Source: Georgenia sp. TF02-10 (GTDB lineage: Bacteria; Actinomycetota; Actinomycetes; Actinomycetales; Actinomycetaceae). Taken from it: 64,000 nt of DNA. The stretch's first letter is position 1. Each line of letters starts with the position of its first letter. Shown piece by piece: positions 35,218-43,927 of the stretch. The notes beneath the pieces were generated by a model that saw only the letters and a program-made list of their open reading frames with translations, did no database searches and was not told the DNA's origin. Made by a program: the position numbers and the translations under genes. Location of the stretch: the NCBI RefSeq assembly GCF_022759505.1, contig NZ_CP094289.1, positions 2,852,001-2,916,000 on the forward strand, read 5' to 3'.

Positions 35218-35712
35218 ATGAGCCGGCCACGACGCACCGCGAGCACACCGGCGCTGAAGGTCCTCGCCGGGGCCGGGGTGCCGTACACGGTCCGCGCGTA
35301 CGACCACGACCCGCGCGCCGGCGTCGGCTACGGCCAGGAGGCGGTCGCGGCGCTCGGGGAGGACCCGCGGCGGGTGTACAAGACGCTCCTCGCCAGCGTG
35401 GACGGGCAGCTGACCGTCGCGGTCGTCCCGGTGGACCACCAGCTCGACCTGCGCAAGCTCGCGCGGGCGCTGGGCGCCAAGCATGCCGAGATGGCCGACC
35501 CGGCCGCCGCCGAGCGGGCCACCGGATACGTGCGCGGGGGCATCTCACCGCTCGGCCAGCGCACCGCGCTGCCGACGGTGGTCGACGCCGGCGCGCTGGA
35601 GCATCCGACCGTCCTGGTCAGCGCGGGCCGGCGCGGGCTGGACGTCGAGCTCGCGCCCACCGACCTCGTCGCCCTCACCGGCGCTTCCACGGCCCCGCTG
35701 GGCCGCCCGTGA
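35218..35712 (+). CDS. ybaK: Cys-tRNA(Pro)/Cys-tRNA(Cys) deacylase
   Basis: 164-residue YbaK/EbsC protein that hydrolyses mischarged Cys-tRNA(Pro). The catalytic lysine is in RRVYKTLLASVDG (about residue 60) and the family block VRGGISPLGQRTALPTVVDAGA is complete. Cytosolic quality control of translation. ATG at 35218 behind a CACGAT box. Its stop overlaps the start of the next gene by four bases (GTGA), so the two are translationally coupled. Confidence 0.93.
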   Translation: MSRPRRTASTPALKVLAGAGVPYTVRAYDHDPRAGVGYGQEAVAALGEDPRRVYKTLLASVDGQLTVAVVPVDHQLDLRKLARALGAKHAEMADPAAAERATGYVRGGISPLGQRTALPTVVDAGALEHPTVLVSAGRRGLDVELAPTDLVALTGASTAPLGRP

Positions 35713-36383
35713 GCGTCGGCCGTGGCCGCTCGGCGGCGCCCGGGCGGCCGCGGGTGCCCGAGCCCGACGTCGCCGCCCACCTCGCCCCGGTGCCGCCCGT
35801 GGCGCTCGGCGCGGCCACGGTGACCGCGGCGGACCTCACCGGCGCCGACCTGGTCGGCGCCGAGCTGTCCGCTGCCCAGGTCGAGGGCTCGGCGCTGGAC
35901 CGGCTCCGGGCCGCCGGCGGGAGCTGGCGGCGCACCACCCTGGTGGACTGCCGGCTCGACGGCGCCGACCTGGCCAACCTGCGCACCGCGGACCTGGCCC
36001 TGGTCCGGTGCAGCCTGCGCGAGGTCCGCCTCACTGGCGCCCAGCTCACCGGTGCCCGGCTGCGGGCGGTCCGGCTCGAGGGGGCGCAGGCGTCGCTGAG
36101 CAGCTGGCGCGGCGCGCGGCTGCAGCACGTCGTGCTCACCGGGTGCGACCTGCGCGAGGCGGACCTGTCCGGGGCGAAGCTGACCGACGTCTGGTTCGAG
36201 GACTGCGACCTGGGCGGTGCCCAGCTCGACGGCGCGCGCTGCGAGCGGGTCCGGCTCTCCGGCTGCCGGCTGACCGGGATCGGCGGGGTAACCGGGCTGC
36301 GCGGCGCCGCGGTGGACGCCGACAGCGGGCACGACCTGCTCCCGCTGCTCGCCGGCGCCCTGGGCATCGCCCTGGTGGACTAA
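35709..36383 (+). CDS. pentapeptide-repeat protein
   Basis: 224 residues with about 20 pentapeptide units of the A(D/N)Lxx type (TAADLTGADLVGAEL, CRLDGADLANLRTADLALV, CDLREADLSGAKLTDVWF, CDLGGAQLDGARCERVRL), which fold into a right-handed square beta-helix. Some such proteins mimic DNA and protect gyrase (Qnr, MfpA), but this one cannot be assigned to that role. GTG start overlapping the ybaK stop. Ends with VDADSGHDLLPLLAGALGI. Confidence 0.88.
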   Translation: MSVGRGRSAAPGRPRVPEPDVAAHLAPVPPVALGAATVTAADLTGADLVGAELSAAQVEGSALDRLRAAGGSWRRTTLVDCRLDGADLANLRTADLALVRCSLREVRLTGAQLTGARLRAVRLEGAQASLSSWRGARLQHVVLTGCDLREADLSGAKLTDVWFEDCDLGGAQLDGARCERVRLSGCRLTGIGGVTGLRGAAVDADSGHDLLPLLAGALGIALVD

Positions 36384-36579
36384 CGGCGGGCGAGAACGTC
36401 CCAGCCCCGAGCAGCCGGCGCGGCCTCACGCGCAGCAGCGGGACGTCCAGTCCTCATCCCACCACCGGAGCGGCTGGACATGGCGCGCAGCCAGAAATGA
36501 CATCGGCAACCCCATTGTGCCCGGTGCACGCCGGCGTACCTTCAAGCCTGGGGACACCACCCAGTGGAGGAGCACATCG
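36384..36579. other. intergenic spacer before the hypothetical gene pair
   Basis: About 200 bases with no gene seen; presumably contains the promoter for the small ORF and the hypothetical gene. Confidence 0.5.
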
Positions 36580-36702
36580 ATGTGCATCGCAGACACCCGA
36601 CCCCTACGCCAGGGCCAAGACGCGGGGGATCATGGCGAACGGCATCGAGGTGTCGTTGCCTCTGGGGAGGGTGCCCAGCCGGAGTCCAGCCATGAACGGT
36701 GA
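36580..36702 (+). CDS. possible small ORF overlapping the next gene
   Basis: 40 codons starting MCIADTRPLRQGQ, with an excellent GGAGGAG ribosome site 7 bases upstream, ending 11 bases into the following gene. The frame overlap and strong ribosome site suggest a translated upstream ORF or coupling peptide, but composition is not gene-like and there is no recognised family. Confidence 0.3.
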   Translation: MCIADTRPLRQGQDAGDHGERHRGVVASGEGAQPESSHER

Positions 36703-37198
36703 TGTGCTCCGACGGGATATCGATTGGGACGCGCTAGACCTCGCGGGCGCGTTCGAGAGGGCGGCACAGGCCGACTCGGGAGCAGGTTCTGACGGGTTAC
36801 TGGCCGCAGCAAGTGGCGAGGACGGAGCCAACTTCTTCCTGGTCACCGTGCCGTCGAGCCCGACGTGGGCCGCGGAGTACCTCTTCTATACCCGACACGA
36901 CGGCGAGCGCGACCACTTCCGCATCAGCTACATCGTGCGCATGGACGAGCCGGAGCTCACCGAGGCAGGCTGCGCCTACGAACGGCGGGAGGGTGGTCGG
37001 CGCTACCACTACGGCGTCCTTCGTCGGACAGATCCCCTCGCGGTCATCCGCGTGCGCGTCGGGGACTCCGGCTGGACGATGCTCGGACGACAGGCCGGAG
37101 GGTGGTTCGTCTTCCTGCAACTCTCCGACGACCCCGCAGCGGAGCTGCTCGTCGAGCAGCAGTCTCCCGACTGCTGGGAGGAGATCATCTCCTTGTGA
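36692..37198 (+). CDS. hypothetical protein, 168 aa
   Basis: Starts MNGDVLRRDIDWD with GGAG 7 bases upstream. A soluble, acidic, mixed alpha/beta-looking protein with an aromatic core (WAAEYLFYTRHDGERDHFRISY, WTMLGRQAGGWFVFLQL, CWEEIISL). No signal peptide or membrane helix. I do not recognise it; its small size and lone position resemble orphan immunity-type proteins, but nothing here proves that. An in-frame ATG at 36632 would extend it by 20 residues. Confidence 0.6.
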   Translation: MNGDVLRRDIDWDALDLAGAFERAAQADSGAGSDGLLAAASGEDGANFFLVTVPSSPTWAAEYLFYTRHDGERDHFRISYIVRMDEPELTEAGCAYERREGGRRYHYGVLRRTDPLAVIRVRVGDSGWTMLGRQAGGWFVFLQLSDDPAAELLVEQQSPDCWEEIISL

Positions 37199-37301
37199 GC
37201 AATAGATGCACCGGTACGTGGCTCGAGCCGGCGGGATGCGGCGCCACTTCCGTGGCCGAAAGCCGCCAGCCGCCGTCGGCGGGGCGTGCCAGGGTGGAGG
37301 C

Positions 37302-38861
37302 ATGGCCCCGCAGATGACCTTCGGCGAGCGGTACGCGGCGATCTCGTCGCGCGACGCGCGGTTCGATGGGCAGTTCGTCACCGCCGTGCGGTCGACGGGC
37401 ATCTACTGCCGGCCGTCGTGCCCCGCGCGCACGCCGAAGCCGGCGAACGTCACCTTCTTCCCGACCAGCGCCGCCGCGCACGAGGCCGGGTACCGGGCGT
37501 GCAAGCGATGCCTGCCCGAGGCGGCGCCCGGATCCCCCGACTGGAACGTGCGCGGCGACGTCGCCGGCCGGGCGATGCGACTCATCGTCGACGGCGTGGT
37601 CGAGCGGGAGGGCGTCCCGGGGCTGGCCGCGCGGCTGGGGTACTCCTCGCGCCACCTGACGCGGCTGCTGGCGGCCGAGCTCGGCGCCGGGCCGCTCGCG
37701 CTGGCCCGCGCGCACCGCGCCCACACGGCGCGGGTGCTGCTGGTGGGCACCGACCTCCCCGCCGCCGACGTGGCGTTCGCGGCGGGCTTCGCGAGCGTGC
37801 GCCAGTTCAACGACACCGTGCGCGAGGTCTTCGGGATGACCCCGACCGAGCTGCGCGCGCGTCGCCGCGGCACGCCCCACGCACCCACGGGCATCGACCT
37901 GGCCCTGCCCTACCGCGAGCCGTTCGACCCCGCCGGCCTGTTCGCCTGGATGGGCGCGCGCGCCGTGCCGGGCGTCGAGGAGGGCGACGAAGCGTCGTTC
38001 GCCCGCACGCTCAGGCTGCCCCACGGCCCGGCCTGGTTCCGGCTCAGCCACCGGGACGGGCGGCTGCGGCTGGAGGCCCGGCTCGAGAGCCTGGCCGACC
38101 TGTCGACGCTCGTCTCGCGCGCCCGGCGCTTGTTCGACCTCGACGCCGACCCGGTCGCGATCGACCAGGCGCTGGCGCGGCACCCCGAGCTCGCGCCGCA
38201 CGTGGCGGCGAACCCCGGCACCCGCCTCCCGGGGACGGCGGACCCGCACGAGCTGCTGATCCGGGCCATGGTCGGCCAGCAAATCTCGGTCGCCGCGGCC
38301 CGCACGCACCTGACGCGCCTCACCGAGGCGCTGGGCGAGCGGGTCGAGCTGGCCGGCGAGCAGCGGCTGCTGTTCCCGACCATGACCGCGATCGCCGAGC
38401 GCGGGGCCGAGGTGCTGCGCGGCCCGGCCGCGCGCACCCGGGCGGTCACCGGTGCCGCCGCCTCGCTCGCCGCGGGTGATCTGACGCTGACGACCGGCGA
38501 CGACGCGACGGAGCAGCGCGCCGCCCTGATGGCGATGCCCGGCATCGGCGCGTGGACGAGCGACTACGTGCGGATGCGGGTGACCGGCGACCCCGACGTC
38601 CTGCTCACCGGCGACGTCGCCCTGCGGGCGGGAGCCGCCCGGGCGGGGATCCCGCCCGGGCCCCGCGAGCTCGCGGCCTGGGCCGTGCGCGCCGCTCCCT
38701 GGCGCTCCTACCTGTCCATGCACCTGTGGCGCCTGGCCGCCGGGCCTGCCGTCGCCGTCGGTAGCGCCGGATCGACAGCGGGGCCGGCCCGCGGCCAGCC
38801 GCGCCAGGTCGCACCCCGCACGTCCGTCCGGCTCCCGGACCCCGCCGAGGAGGCATCATGA
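37302..38861 (+). CDS. Ada-AlkA fusion: DNA alkylation sensor and 3-methyladenine glycosylase
   Basis: 519 residues in three parts. Residues ~1-75: Ada metal-binding domain with the four zinc cysteines ([19 protein letters not shown]), one of which takes methyl from phosphotriesters. Residues ~85-185: AraC-type helix-turn-helix ([19 protein letters not shown], then [23 protein letters not shown]). Residues ~195-505: AlkA N-terminal and HhH-GPD glycosylase ([15 protein letters not shown], catalytic Asp in LTGDVALR). It both senses methylation and excises alkylated bases. ATG at 37302; the Met 12 bases later is an alternative. Overlaps ogt by ATGA. Confidence 0.93.
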   Translation: MAPQMTFGERYAAISSRDARFDGQFVTAVRSTGIYCRPSCPARTPKPANVTFFPTSAAAHEAGYRACKRCLPEAAPGSPDWNVRGDVAGRAMRLIVDGVVEREGVPGLAARLGYSSRHLTRLLAAELGAGPLALARAHRAHTARVLLVGTDLPAADVAFAAGFASVRQFNDTVREVFGMTPTELRARRRGTPHAPTGIDLALPYREPFDPAGLFAWMGARAVPGVEEGDEASFARTLRLPHGPAWFRLSHRDGRLRLEARLESLADLSTLVSRARRLFDLDADPVAIDQALARHPELAPHVAANPGTRLPGTADPHELLIRAMVGQQISVAAARTHLTRLTEALGERVELAGEQRLLFPTMTAIAERGAEVLRGPAARTRAVTGAAASLAAGDLTLTTGDDATEQRAALMAMPGIGAWTSDYVRMRVTGDPDVLLTGDVALRAGAARAGIPPGPRELAAWAVRAAPWRSYLSMHLWRLAAGPAVAVGSAGSTAGPARGQPRQVAPRTSVRLPDPAEEAS

Positions 38862-39352
38862 CCGCGACCCTGCAGACCGTCGACACGCCCGACGGGCCGT
38901 TCACGATCGTCGCCGACGCCGACGGCGCGGTGCTCGCGTCGGGCTGGACGGGCGACCCCGAGGCGACGCTCGCCCGCATCCACCCGACGCTGCGCCCGAC
39001 CGGGGTGCGCGAGGGTGACACCGACGCCGCCGGAGCCGTCCGCGCCTACTACGACGGCGACCTGGCCCGGATCGACGGCGTGCCGGTGCGGCAGCGCGGC
39101 ACCGCGCTGCAGGCGGCCGGGTGGGCGGCCCTGCGCCGCATCGCCCCGGGCTCGCCGCTCAGCTACACCGCCTTCGCCGACGCGCTGGGCTCGCCGCGCG
39201 CCGTGCGCGCCGCCGCCTCGGTCTGCGCGCGAAACGCCCCCGCGCTGTTCGTGCCGTGCCACCGCGTGCTGCGCGGCGACGGATCTCTCGGCGGCTTCGC
39301 CTGGGGGCTCGACGTCAAGCGCGCGCTCCTCGCGCGGGAGGCCGCCACTTGA
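38858..39352 (+). CDS. ogt: methylated-DNA--[protein]-cysteine S-methyltransferase
   Basis: 164-residue suicide enzyme that removes O6-methylguanine. Active-site PCHRV with the acceptor Cys around residue 127 ([14 protein letters not shown]), helix-turn-helix with [21 protein letters not shown], and the end [20 protein letters not shown] overlap with the Ada-AlkA gene shows translational coupling: one adaptive-response operon. Length is normal. Confidence 0.95.
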   Translation: MTATLQTVDTPDGPFTIVADADGAVLASGWTGDPEATLARIHPTLRPTGVREGDTDAAGAVRAYYDGDLARIDGVPVRQRGTALQAAGWAALRRIAPGSPLSYTAFADALGSPRAVRAAASVCARNAPALFVPCHRVLRGDGSLGGFAWGLDVKRALLAREAAT

Positions 39353-39472
39353 GCTGACCCGGCCTGAGGCTGAGCTGAGGTGTCGGTCTCGGCGCCCGCG
39401 GTGAGGCCGCCACTCGAGGTGGACCCGGCATCGGCGTCCGCGGGCGCGCCGGTCGGACCCGAACCGGCCGGG

Positions 39473-40048
39473 TCACGCCCGGGCGGCCTTCGCGGCCGCC
39501 TTGGCCGCCCGCTTGGTCTCCCGCACCCGGGCCAGGGACTCGCCGTCGACGATGTCCGCGACGGACCGGAAGGACCCCTCCTCGCCGTACGCCCCGGCCG
39601 CCTCGCGCCACCCGGGGGCGGTCAGCCCCCGCTGCTTGCCGAGGAGCGCGAGGAAGATGCGGGCTTTCTGCTCGCCGAAGCCCGGCAAGGCCTTGAGGCG
39701 ACGCAGCACCTCCGCGCCGTCGGGGTCGCCGGCCGTCCAGATCGCCGCGGCGTCGCCGTCGTAGTGCTCCACGAGGTAGGCGGCCAGGGCCTGGATCCGC
39801 TCCGCCATGGCTCCGGGGTAGCGGTGCACCGCGGGCGGGGTCCGGCACGCCTCGGCGAGCGCCTCGGGGTCGAGGTTGGCGACCAGGTGCGGGTCGAGGC
39901 CGCCGAGCCGGTCGTGGAGCTTCTGGGGGCCGGCGAACGCCGTCTCCATGGCGACCTGCTGGTCGAGCAGCATGCCGACGAGCAGGGCGAAGTCGTCGCT
40001 GGAGAGCAGGGCGTCGGCGGCCGCGTCGCCGGTGATGTGCAGGTCCAT
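39473..40048 (-). CDS. HhH-GPD-type base-excision repair protein
   Basis: 191 residues, HhH-GPD glycosylase-like fold of an actinobacterial family. The hairpin-helix-hairpin is LKALPGFGEQKARIFLALLG (about 124-143), preceded by VGMLLDQQVAMETAFAGP. The fold is that of base-excision DNA glycosylases, but the catalytic Asp is not in the standard position, so the activity is uncertain. C-terminus Lys/Ala rich (ETKRAAKAAAKAARA). It is convergent with the ogt operon and part of a repair cluster. ATG with a CAGGAT box 6 bases upstream. Confidence 0.85.
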   Translation of the reverse strand: MDLHITGDAAADALLSSDDFALLVGMLLDQQVAMETAFAGPQKLHDRLGGLDPHLVANLDPEALAEACRTPPAVHRYPGAMAERIQALAAYLVEHYDGDAAAIWTAGDPDGAEVLRRLKALPGFGEQKARIFLALLGKQRGLTAPGWREAAGAYGEEGSFRSVADIVDGESLARVRETKRAAKAAAKAARA

Positions 40049-40090
40049 GGGGCGATCCTGCCACCGGCGGCGCCGGCCCGTCCGCCCCCC

Positions 40091-40225
40091 GCCGTCGTCG
40101 TCGCACGGGCAGGCGCCGGGCCGCCGTCGTCAGCCGGGCAGGCGCACCGGGCCGCCGTCGTCAACCCTGCAGGCGCACCCTCCCCGGCCGTCGTCATCCG
40201 GGCAGGCGCACCGGGCCGCCGTCGG
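40091..40225. repeat. tandem ~30-base minisatellite running into a coding end
   Basis: Four copies of a unit like CGGGCAGGCGCACCGGGCC plus GCCGTCGTCA at 40106, 40135, 40166 and 40199 (29, 31 and 33 bases apart). The last copy contributes the final residues of the nucleotidyltransferase (GGPVRLPG). Confidence 0.7.
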
Positions 40226-40859
40226 CCCGCTCCGCGGAGTGCTCCACGGTCCGCCCACCAGACGGACCGTCCCCGCCCTCCTCCGCCGCGCCGCCGACCT
40301 CGTCCCGCGGCGCGATGATCCCCAGCCGCTCGAGCAGGAAGAGGAAGGCGGCGGCATAGGGGTTGTCCGCGGTCCGCGCGGCCACCTCGGCCCAGTCGAC
40401 CTGCTCGCGCAGCGCGCGGGCCACCGGCAGCAGGTTGCCGAAGTCGCAGCGCTGCTCGGTCAGCACCCGGAGCTTCTCGGCGAGGACGTCGGTGGCCGGC
40501 AGTACAGGCATAGGCACCCCGAACACGGTGTGCTCGCTCGTTCGGTCGAGCATGTCCTCGCCCACCGGGTCGCGGCCGAGCCGGAAGATGAGGTCGACGA
40601 GCGCGTCGCCCTTCCAGGCCTTGAACAGCCAGTCCTCCACCGGGTCCTCGACCCGCAGGTCGGTGGCCGCCAGCGCCTCGCGGGCCTGGGCGACGTCGGC
40701 CTCGCGGATGACGAAGTCGGCGTCGTGGTCGGACTCGGGCGCCCCATGCACCCACGCGGCGAACCCGCCGGCCAGGGCGAAGCGCAGCCCGGCCCCGCTC
40801 AGGGTGGCCCCGACGATGCGCATCGCCTCGTGGAGCTCGTCTCGGTCGCGGTCGTCCAT
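40194..40859 (-). CDS. nucleotidyltransferase-fold protein
   Basis: 221 residues, nucleotidyltransferase fold similar to AbiEii-like and DUF6036-type proteins: LAGGFAAWVHGAPESDHDADFVI carries the G-G...DxD metal motif (about 31-53), followed by VDLIFRLG (third Asp) and PVLPATDVLAEKLRVLTEQ. Such proteins include toxin partners of type IV systems, but no antitoxin gene is next to it. The C-terminal ~30 residues are unconserved and partly made of the minisatellite. ATG at 40859; divergent from the EEP gene. Confidence 0.75.
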   Translation of the reverse strand: MDDRDRDELHEAMRIVGATLSGAGLRFALAGGFAAWVHGAPESDHDADFVIREADVAQAREALAATDLRVEDPVEDWLFKAWKGDALVDLIFRLGRDPVGEDMLDRTSEHTVFGVPMPVLPATDVLAEKLRVLTEQRCDFGNLLPVARALREQVDWAEVAARTADNPYAAAFLFLLERLGIIAPRDEVGGAAEEGGDGPSGGRTVEHSAERADGGPVRLPG

Positions 40860-40917
40860 GGCACGGGTGTACACGACGAGGGGCGCCGCCGCACCGCCAC
40901 CGGCACAATCGAGGGTG

Positions 40918-41859
40918 ATGCGCATCGTGACCTTCAACATCCTGCACGGCCGGTCCGTCGACGACGGCGAGGTGGACCTGGACCGGTTCGCCGACGCCGT
41001 CCGCACCCTGGACCCCGACGTCCTCGCCCTGCAGGAGGTGGACCGGGACCAGCCCCGCTCCCACGGCGCCGACCTGACCACCGTGGCCGCAGAGGTGATG
41101 GGCGCCGTCGAGCACCGGTTCGTCGCCACCATGCAGGGCACCCCGGACCGGTGGACCGCCGCCACCGGCGAGGAGCAGCCGGGCGCGGCGGTCTACGGCA
41201 CCGCGCTGCTGAGCCGCTACCCGGCCGACGCCTGGCGGGTGCTCTCCCTGCCCGGCCCGCAGCAGCGGGTCCCGGTGACCTTCCCGGGCCGGCAGCGGCC
41301 GGTGCTGGTGCAGGACGAGCCGCGCACCGCCCTGGCGATGACCGTCCGGACCCCGGCCGGGCCGTGCACGGTGGTCGGCACGCACCTGACGTTCGTCCCG
41401 GGCTGGAACACTGCCCAGCTGCGCCACCTGGTCCGGGCGGTGCGGGACATGACCCGCCCGCTGCTGCTCATGGGCGACCTCAACCTCGCCGGCGGCGCCC
41501 CGGCCCGCACCAGCGGCTTCCGCCCGCTGGCCACCGCCATGACCTTCCCGGTGGACGAGCCCACCGAGCAGCTCGACCACATCCTTGCCGACGGCGACGT
41601 GCGGGTCAGCGAACCGGCCCGGTCCCTGCGGATGGCGCTGTCCGACCACCGCGCGCTCACCGTCTCGGTCGAGCTCGGCCCGGCCGCTGCTGAGCCGGTC
41701 GCGAGCGGGGCCGGGCGGACGACGGCGTCCGCGGCGTCCGGGCCGGCGGCGTCCGCGGCGTTCGGGACGACGGCGGCCGGACCAGCGGCAACTGGGACGA
41801 CGGCTTCCGCGGCGGCGGCGTCCGGACCGGCAGCGTCCGGGGGCGAGCCGCCCGCGTAG
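40918..41859 (+). CDS. endonuclease/exonuclease/phosphatase family protein
   Basis: 313 residues. EEP fold: MRIVTFNILHG (Asn), VLALQEVDRDQPRSHG (Glu), VVGTHLTFVPGWN (His/Asp pair region), LLLMGDLNLAGG (DxN), QLDHILAD and SDHRALTVSVEL (catalytic His). A metal-dependent phosphodiesterase on lipids or DNA; the target is unknown. The last ~65 residues are an Ala/Thr/Ser/Gly tail (ASAASGPAASAAFGTTAAGP) that is not family sequence. Stop codon TAG is part of the -10-like box of the next gene. Confidence 0.88.
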   Translation: MRIVTFNILHGRSVDDGEVDLDRFADAVRTLDPDVLALQEVDRDQPRSHGADLTTVAAEVMGAVEHRFVATMQGTPDRWTAATGEEQPGAAVYGTALLSRYPADAWRVLSLPGPQQRVPVTFPGRQRPVLVQDEPRTALAMTVRTPAGPCTVVGTHLTFVPGWNTAQLRHLVRAVRDMTRPLLLMGDLNLAGGAPARTSGFRPLATAMTFPVDEPTEQLDHILADGDVRVSEPARSLRMALSDHRALTVSVELGPAAAEPVASGAGRTTASAASGPAASAAFGTTAAGPAATGTTASAAAASGPAASGGEPPA

Positions 41860-41862
41860 GGT
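41857..41862 (+). promoter_or_regulatory. -10 box of yggS-like gene, overlapping the EEP stop
   Basis: TAGGGT 7 bases before the GTG at 41870. Confidence 0.45.
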
Positions 41863-41869
41863 CAGGGCC

Positions 41870-42724
41870 GTGGAGGACATCGCGGCGAACCTGGCCGCCG
41901 TGCGGGCGCGGATCGCCGAGGCCGCAGGCGTCGTCGGCCGGGACCCGGGCGAGGTCCGGCTGCTGCTGGCGGTGAAGAACCAGCCGGTCGACGCCGTCCG
42001 GGCCGCGCTGGCCGCCGGGGCAGACCTGCTCGGGCACAACCGCGTCCAGGAGGCCGCCACCATCGGAGCGGCGCTGGCGGAATCGGAGGTCCCGCCGCAC
42101 GAGACGCACTTCATCGGCCGGCTGCAGAGCAACAAGGTAAGCCAGGTGCTGCGCTGGGTCTCGTGCGTGCAGGGGGTGGACTCCGCCCGGCTCGCCGAGC
42201 GCCTGGCTGCAACGGTCGCCCGCGCAGGGCGCCCGGACGACGGGCCGGCGCAGGCAGCAGGTACGGCGCAGTCAGCGGGTGCAGCGCAGGCCGCGAGTGC
42301 TGGCCAGCTGGGGCAGGCCGCGAGTGCTGGCCAGCCGGGGCAGGCCGCGGGTACTGACCAGCCGGGGCAGGCGGCAGTGGTCGACCCGCTCGACGTCCTG
42401 GTCCAGGTCAACGTCTCCGGCGAGGCCACCAAGGCCGGCTGCTCCCCCGCCGAGGCGGTGGAGCTGTGCGCGGCCGTCGGTCGGCTGCCTCAGCTGCGGC
42501 TGCGCGGGCTGATGACGATCGGTGCCCACTCGGCCGACCTCGGCGTGGTCCGGGCAGGTTTCGAGCACCTGGCCGCCCTGCGCGCCGAGGTGCTGGCCAG
42601 CGGCGCGCCCGGGACGGAGACGGCCCGGGAGCTGAGCATGGGGATGAGCGGGGACCTGGAGGCGGCGATCGCCGCCGGCGCGACGATCGTGCGGGTCGGC
42701 ACCGCGGTCTTCGGCGCGCGGTAG
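41870..42724 (+). CDS. YggS-family PLP homeostasis protein with repeat insert
   Basis: 284-residue PLP-binding protein of the YggS/PROSC (PipY) family, which keeps free PLP in balance. The PLP lysine is in LLLAVKNQPVDAV (about residue 32), then GHNRVQEA, HFIGRLQSNKVSQ, DVLVQVNVSGEATKAGCSP, LRLRGLMTIGAHS and ELSMGMSGDLEAAIAAGATIVRVGTAVFG. The family is about 230 residues; the extra ~50 are a low-complexity insert (GTAQSAGAAQAASAGQ...) coded by a 27-base minisatellite. GTG start, TAGGGT box 7 bases upstream. Confidence 0.9.
   Translation: MEDIAANLAAVRARIAEAAGVVGRDPGEVRLLLAVKNQPVDAVRAALAAGADLLGHNRVQEAATIGAALAESEVPPHETHFIGRLQSNKVSQVLRWVSCVQGVDSARLAERLAATVARAGRPDDGPAQAAGTAQSAGAAQAASAGQLGQAASAGQPGQAAGTDQPGQAAVVDPLDVLVQVNVSGEATKAGCSPAEAVELCAAVGRLPQLRLRGLMTIGAHSADLGVVRAGFEHLAALRAEVLASGAPGTETARELSMGMSGDLEAAIAAGATIVRVGTAVFGAR
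42287..42367 (+). repeat. 27-base minisatellite inside the yggS-like gene
   Basis: Three in-frame copies (42287-42313, 42314-42340, 42341-42367), coding QAASAGQLG, QAASAGQPG and QAAGTDQPG. Three changes separate copy 3 from copy 2. Confidence 0.85.
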
Positions 42725-42912
42725 CGGCGCCCGGCACGGTCGGCTGCCCGCCCAGGCTCCCTGGCCGCCTCACTCAGCTGTCGCTACTGCTGGACTGGCT
42801 CACGGGCCCAGCGCTGCCGACGCCGAGCCAGCGGTCGCGGGGACGGCGGATCCTCGACTACTGTTTCCGACAGCAGGACCACGGGTAATGCCGAGCCCCA
42901 GCGGAGGACGAG

Positions 42913-43062
42913 ATGGGATTCATCAAGAACGCGCTCAAGTCAGGTGTGGCGCTCAAGGGCGTCCAGATCCTCCGTCGGGAAGCAGCGAAGCCGGAGAACC
43001 AGCGCAAGGCCAGGGAGCTGGCCAACAAGCTGCGCCAGCGCGGCGGCAAGCGCCCGCACTGA
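42913..43062 (+). CDS. conserved small basic protein, 49 aa
   Basis: MGFIKNALKSGVALKGVQIL then RREAAKPENQRKARELANKL and RQRGGKRPH. GGAGGACGAG precedes the ATG. One short hydrophobic helix followed by a charged, basic one suggests a small peripheral membrane or nucleic-acid-binding protein. Similar short proteins are known in actinobacteria but I cannot name a function. Confidence 0.65.
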   Translation: MGFIKNALKSGVALKGVQILRREAAKPENQRKARELANKLRQRGGKRPH

Positions 43063-43346
43063 CACCTGCCCGGGTTGGCGCAGCTGTTGGGCGCGTAGCC
43101 CTGGACCCCCAGCACCTCCTGCACGAGCACTTCAGCCGGTGAGCGCTGGGGCGTCGGCGCGTATGCCGGCGGTGGCGTACTGACCGAGTCGCCAGCGGCG
43201 GCAAGACCAGAGGACGCCGGCAACGGCCGCCTTCACCCCCAGCCCTCGGCTCGGGGCGCCTTCCCAGCCATGTCGGCGCGGGCGCCATCCCAGCCGGCCA
43301 GCGCCGGGCGCCGTCGACCCGGCCGGCACCGGGCGCCGTCAGCCGG
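43063..43346. other. intergenic DNA with GCCGTCG/GGGCGCC motifs
   Basis: No gene seen. The end (43250-43340) repeats GGGCGCC(G/A)TC about three times. Confidence 0.5.
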
Positions 43347-43781
43347 TCAGCTCCGGGCCCTGTCGCGGAACCGCTCCGGCACCCGGTCCCGGGCGTAGGT
43401 GATCTCGGTCTGGCCGTGCGGGGTCGGCCGGCCGTCCGCGCCGAGGTTCACGAAGACCAGCGTGTCGATGGTCAGGATGGTGTGCCGGGTGAAGAGGTTG
43501 CGGACCTGCGCGCGCATGGTCAGCGACGTCCGGCCGAACCGGGTGGCCCGCAGCCCCATCTCGACCACGTCGCCCTGCTCGGCGGAGCTGACGAAGTTGA
43601 TCTCCGACATGTACTTCGTGACGACCCGCTCGCTGCCGAGCTGGATCATCACGTAGATCGCCGCCTCCTCGTCGATCCACCGCAGCAGGCTGCCGCCGAA
43701 GAGCGTCTGGTTGGCGTTGAGGTCTTCGGGCCGGATCCACTTCCGGGTACGGAAGTTCACCTCGTCGTCGTCAGGGCTCAT
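43347..43781 (-). CDS. acyl-CoA thioesterase (hotdog fold)
   Basis: 144 residues. Hotdog domain of the BACH/YciA type: NANQTLFGGSLLRWIDEEAAIYVM carries the catalytic N..G/GG..L-DE pattern and helix, then KYMSEINFVSSAEQGDVVEM and TILTIDTLVFVNLGADGRP. Hydrolyses acyl-CoA to the acid and CoA in the cytosol. ATG at 43781 with a TACCGT box 7 bases upstream; upstream codons of the open frame are noise. Downstream of the lipoate ligase on the same strand. Confidence 0.9.
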   Translation of the reverse strand: MSPDDDEVNFRTRKWIRPEDLNANQTLFGGSLLRWIDEEAAIYVMIQLGSERVVTKYMSEINFVSSAEQGDVVEMGLRATRFGRTSLTMRAQVRNLFTRHTILTIDTLVFVNLGADGRPTPHGQTEITYARDRVPERFRDRARS

Positions 43782-43788
43782 GGGGCAC

Positions 43789-43794
43789 ACGGTA
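43789..43794 (-). promoter_or_regulatory. -10 box of thioesterase gene, leaderless type
   Basis: TACCGT 7 bases before the ATG at 43781. Confidence 0.5.
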
Positions 43795-43927
43795 CGTGCA
43801 CTTCCGACCGCGGCGCCCTGCCGGCCGCGCGCCGGACGCACCACCGGGCCGGGGGTCCCCCGGCGACCTCTGAGCCATCCGACCCACCGCAGGTCCGCCG
43901 TTACCGACGGACCGACCGGTCGGCCGG

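Noticed and set aside
40194-40859. Type IV toxin-antitoxin system (AbiE)
   Set aside because: The nucleotidyltransferase-like gene has no neighbouring AbiEi-type antitoxin and the surrounding genes are housekeeping.
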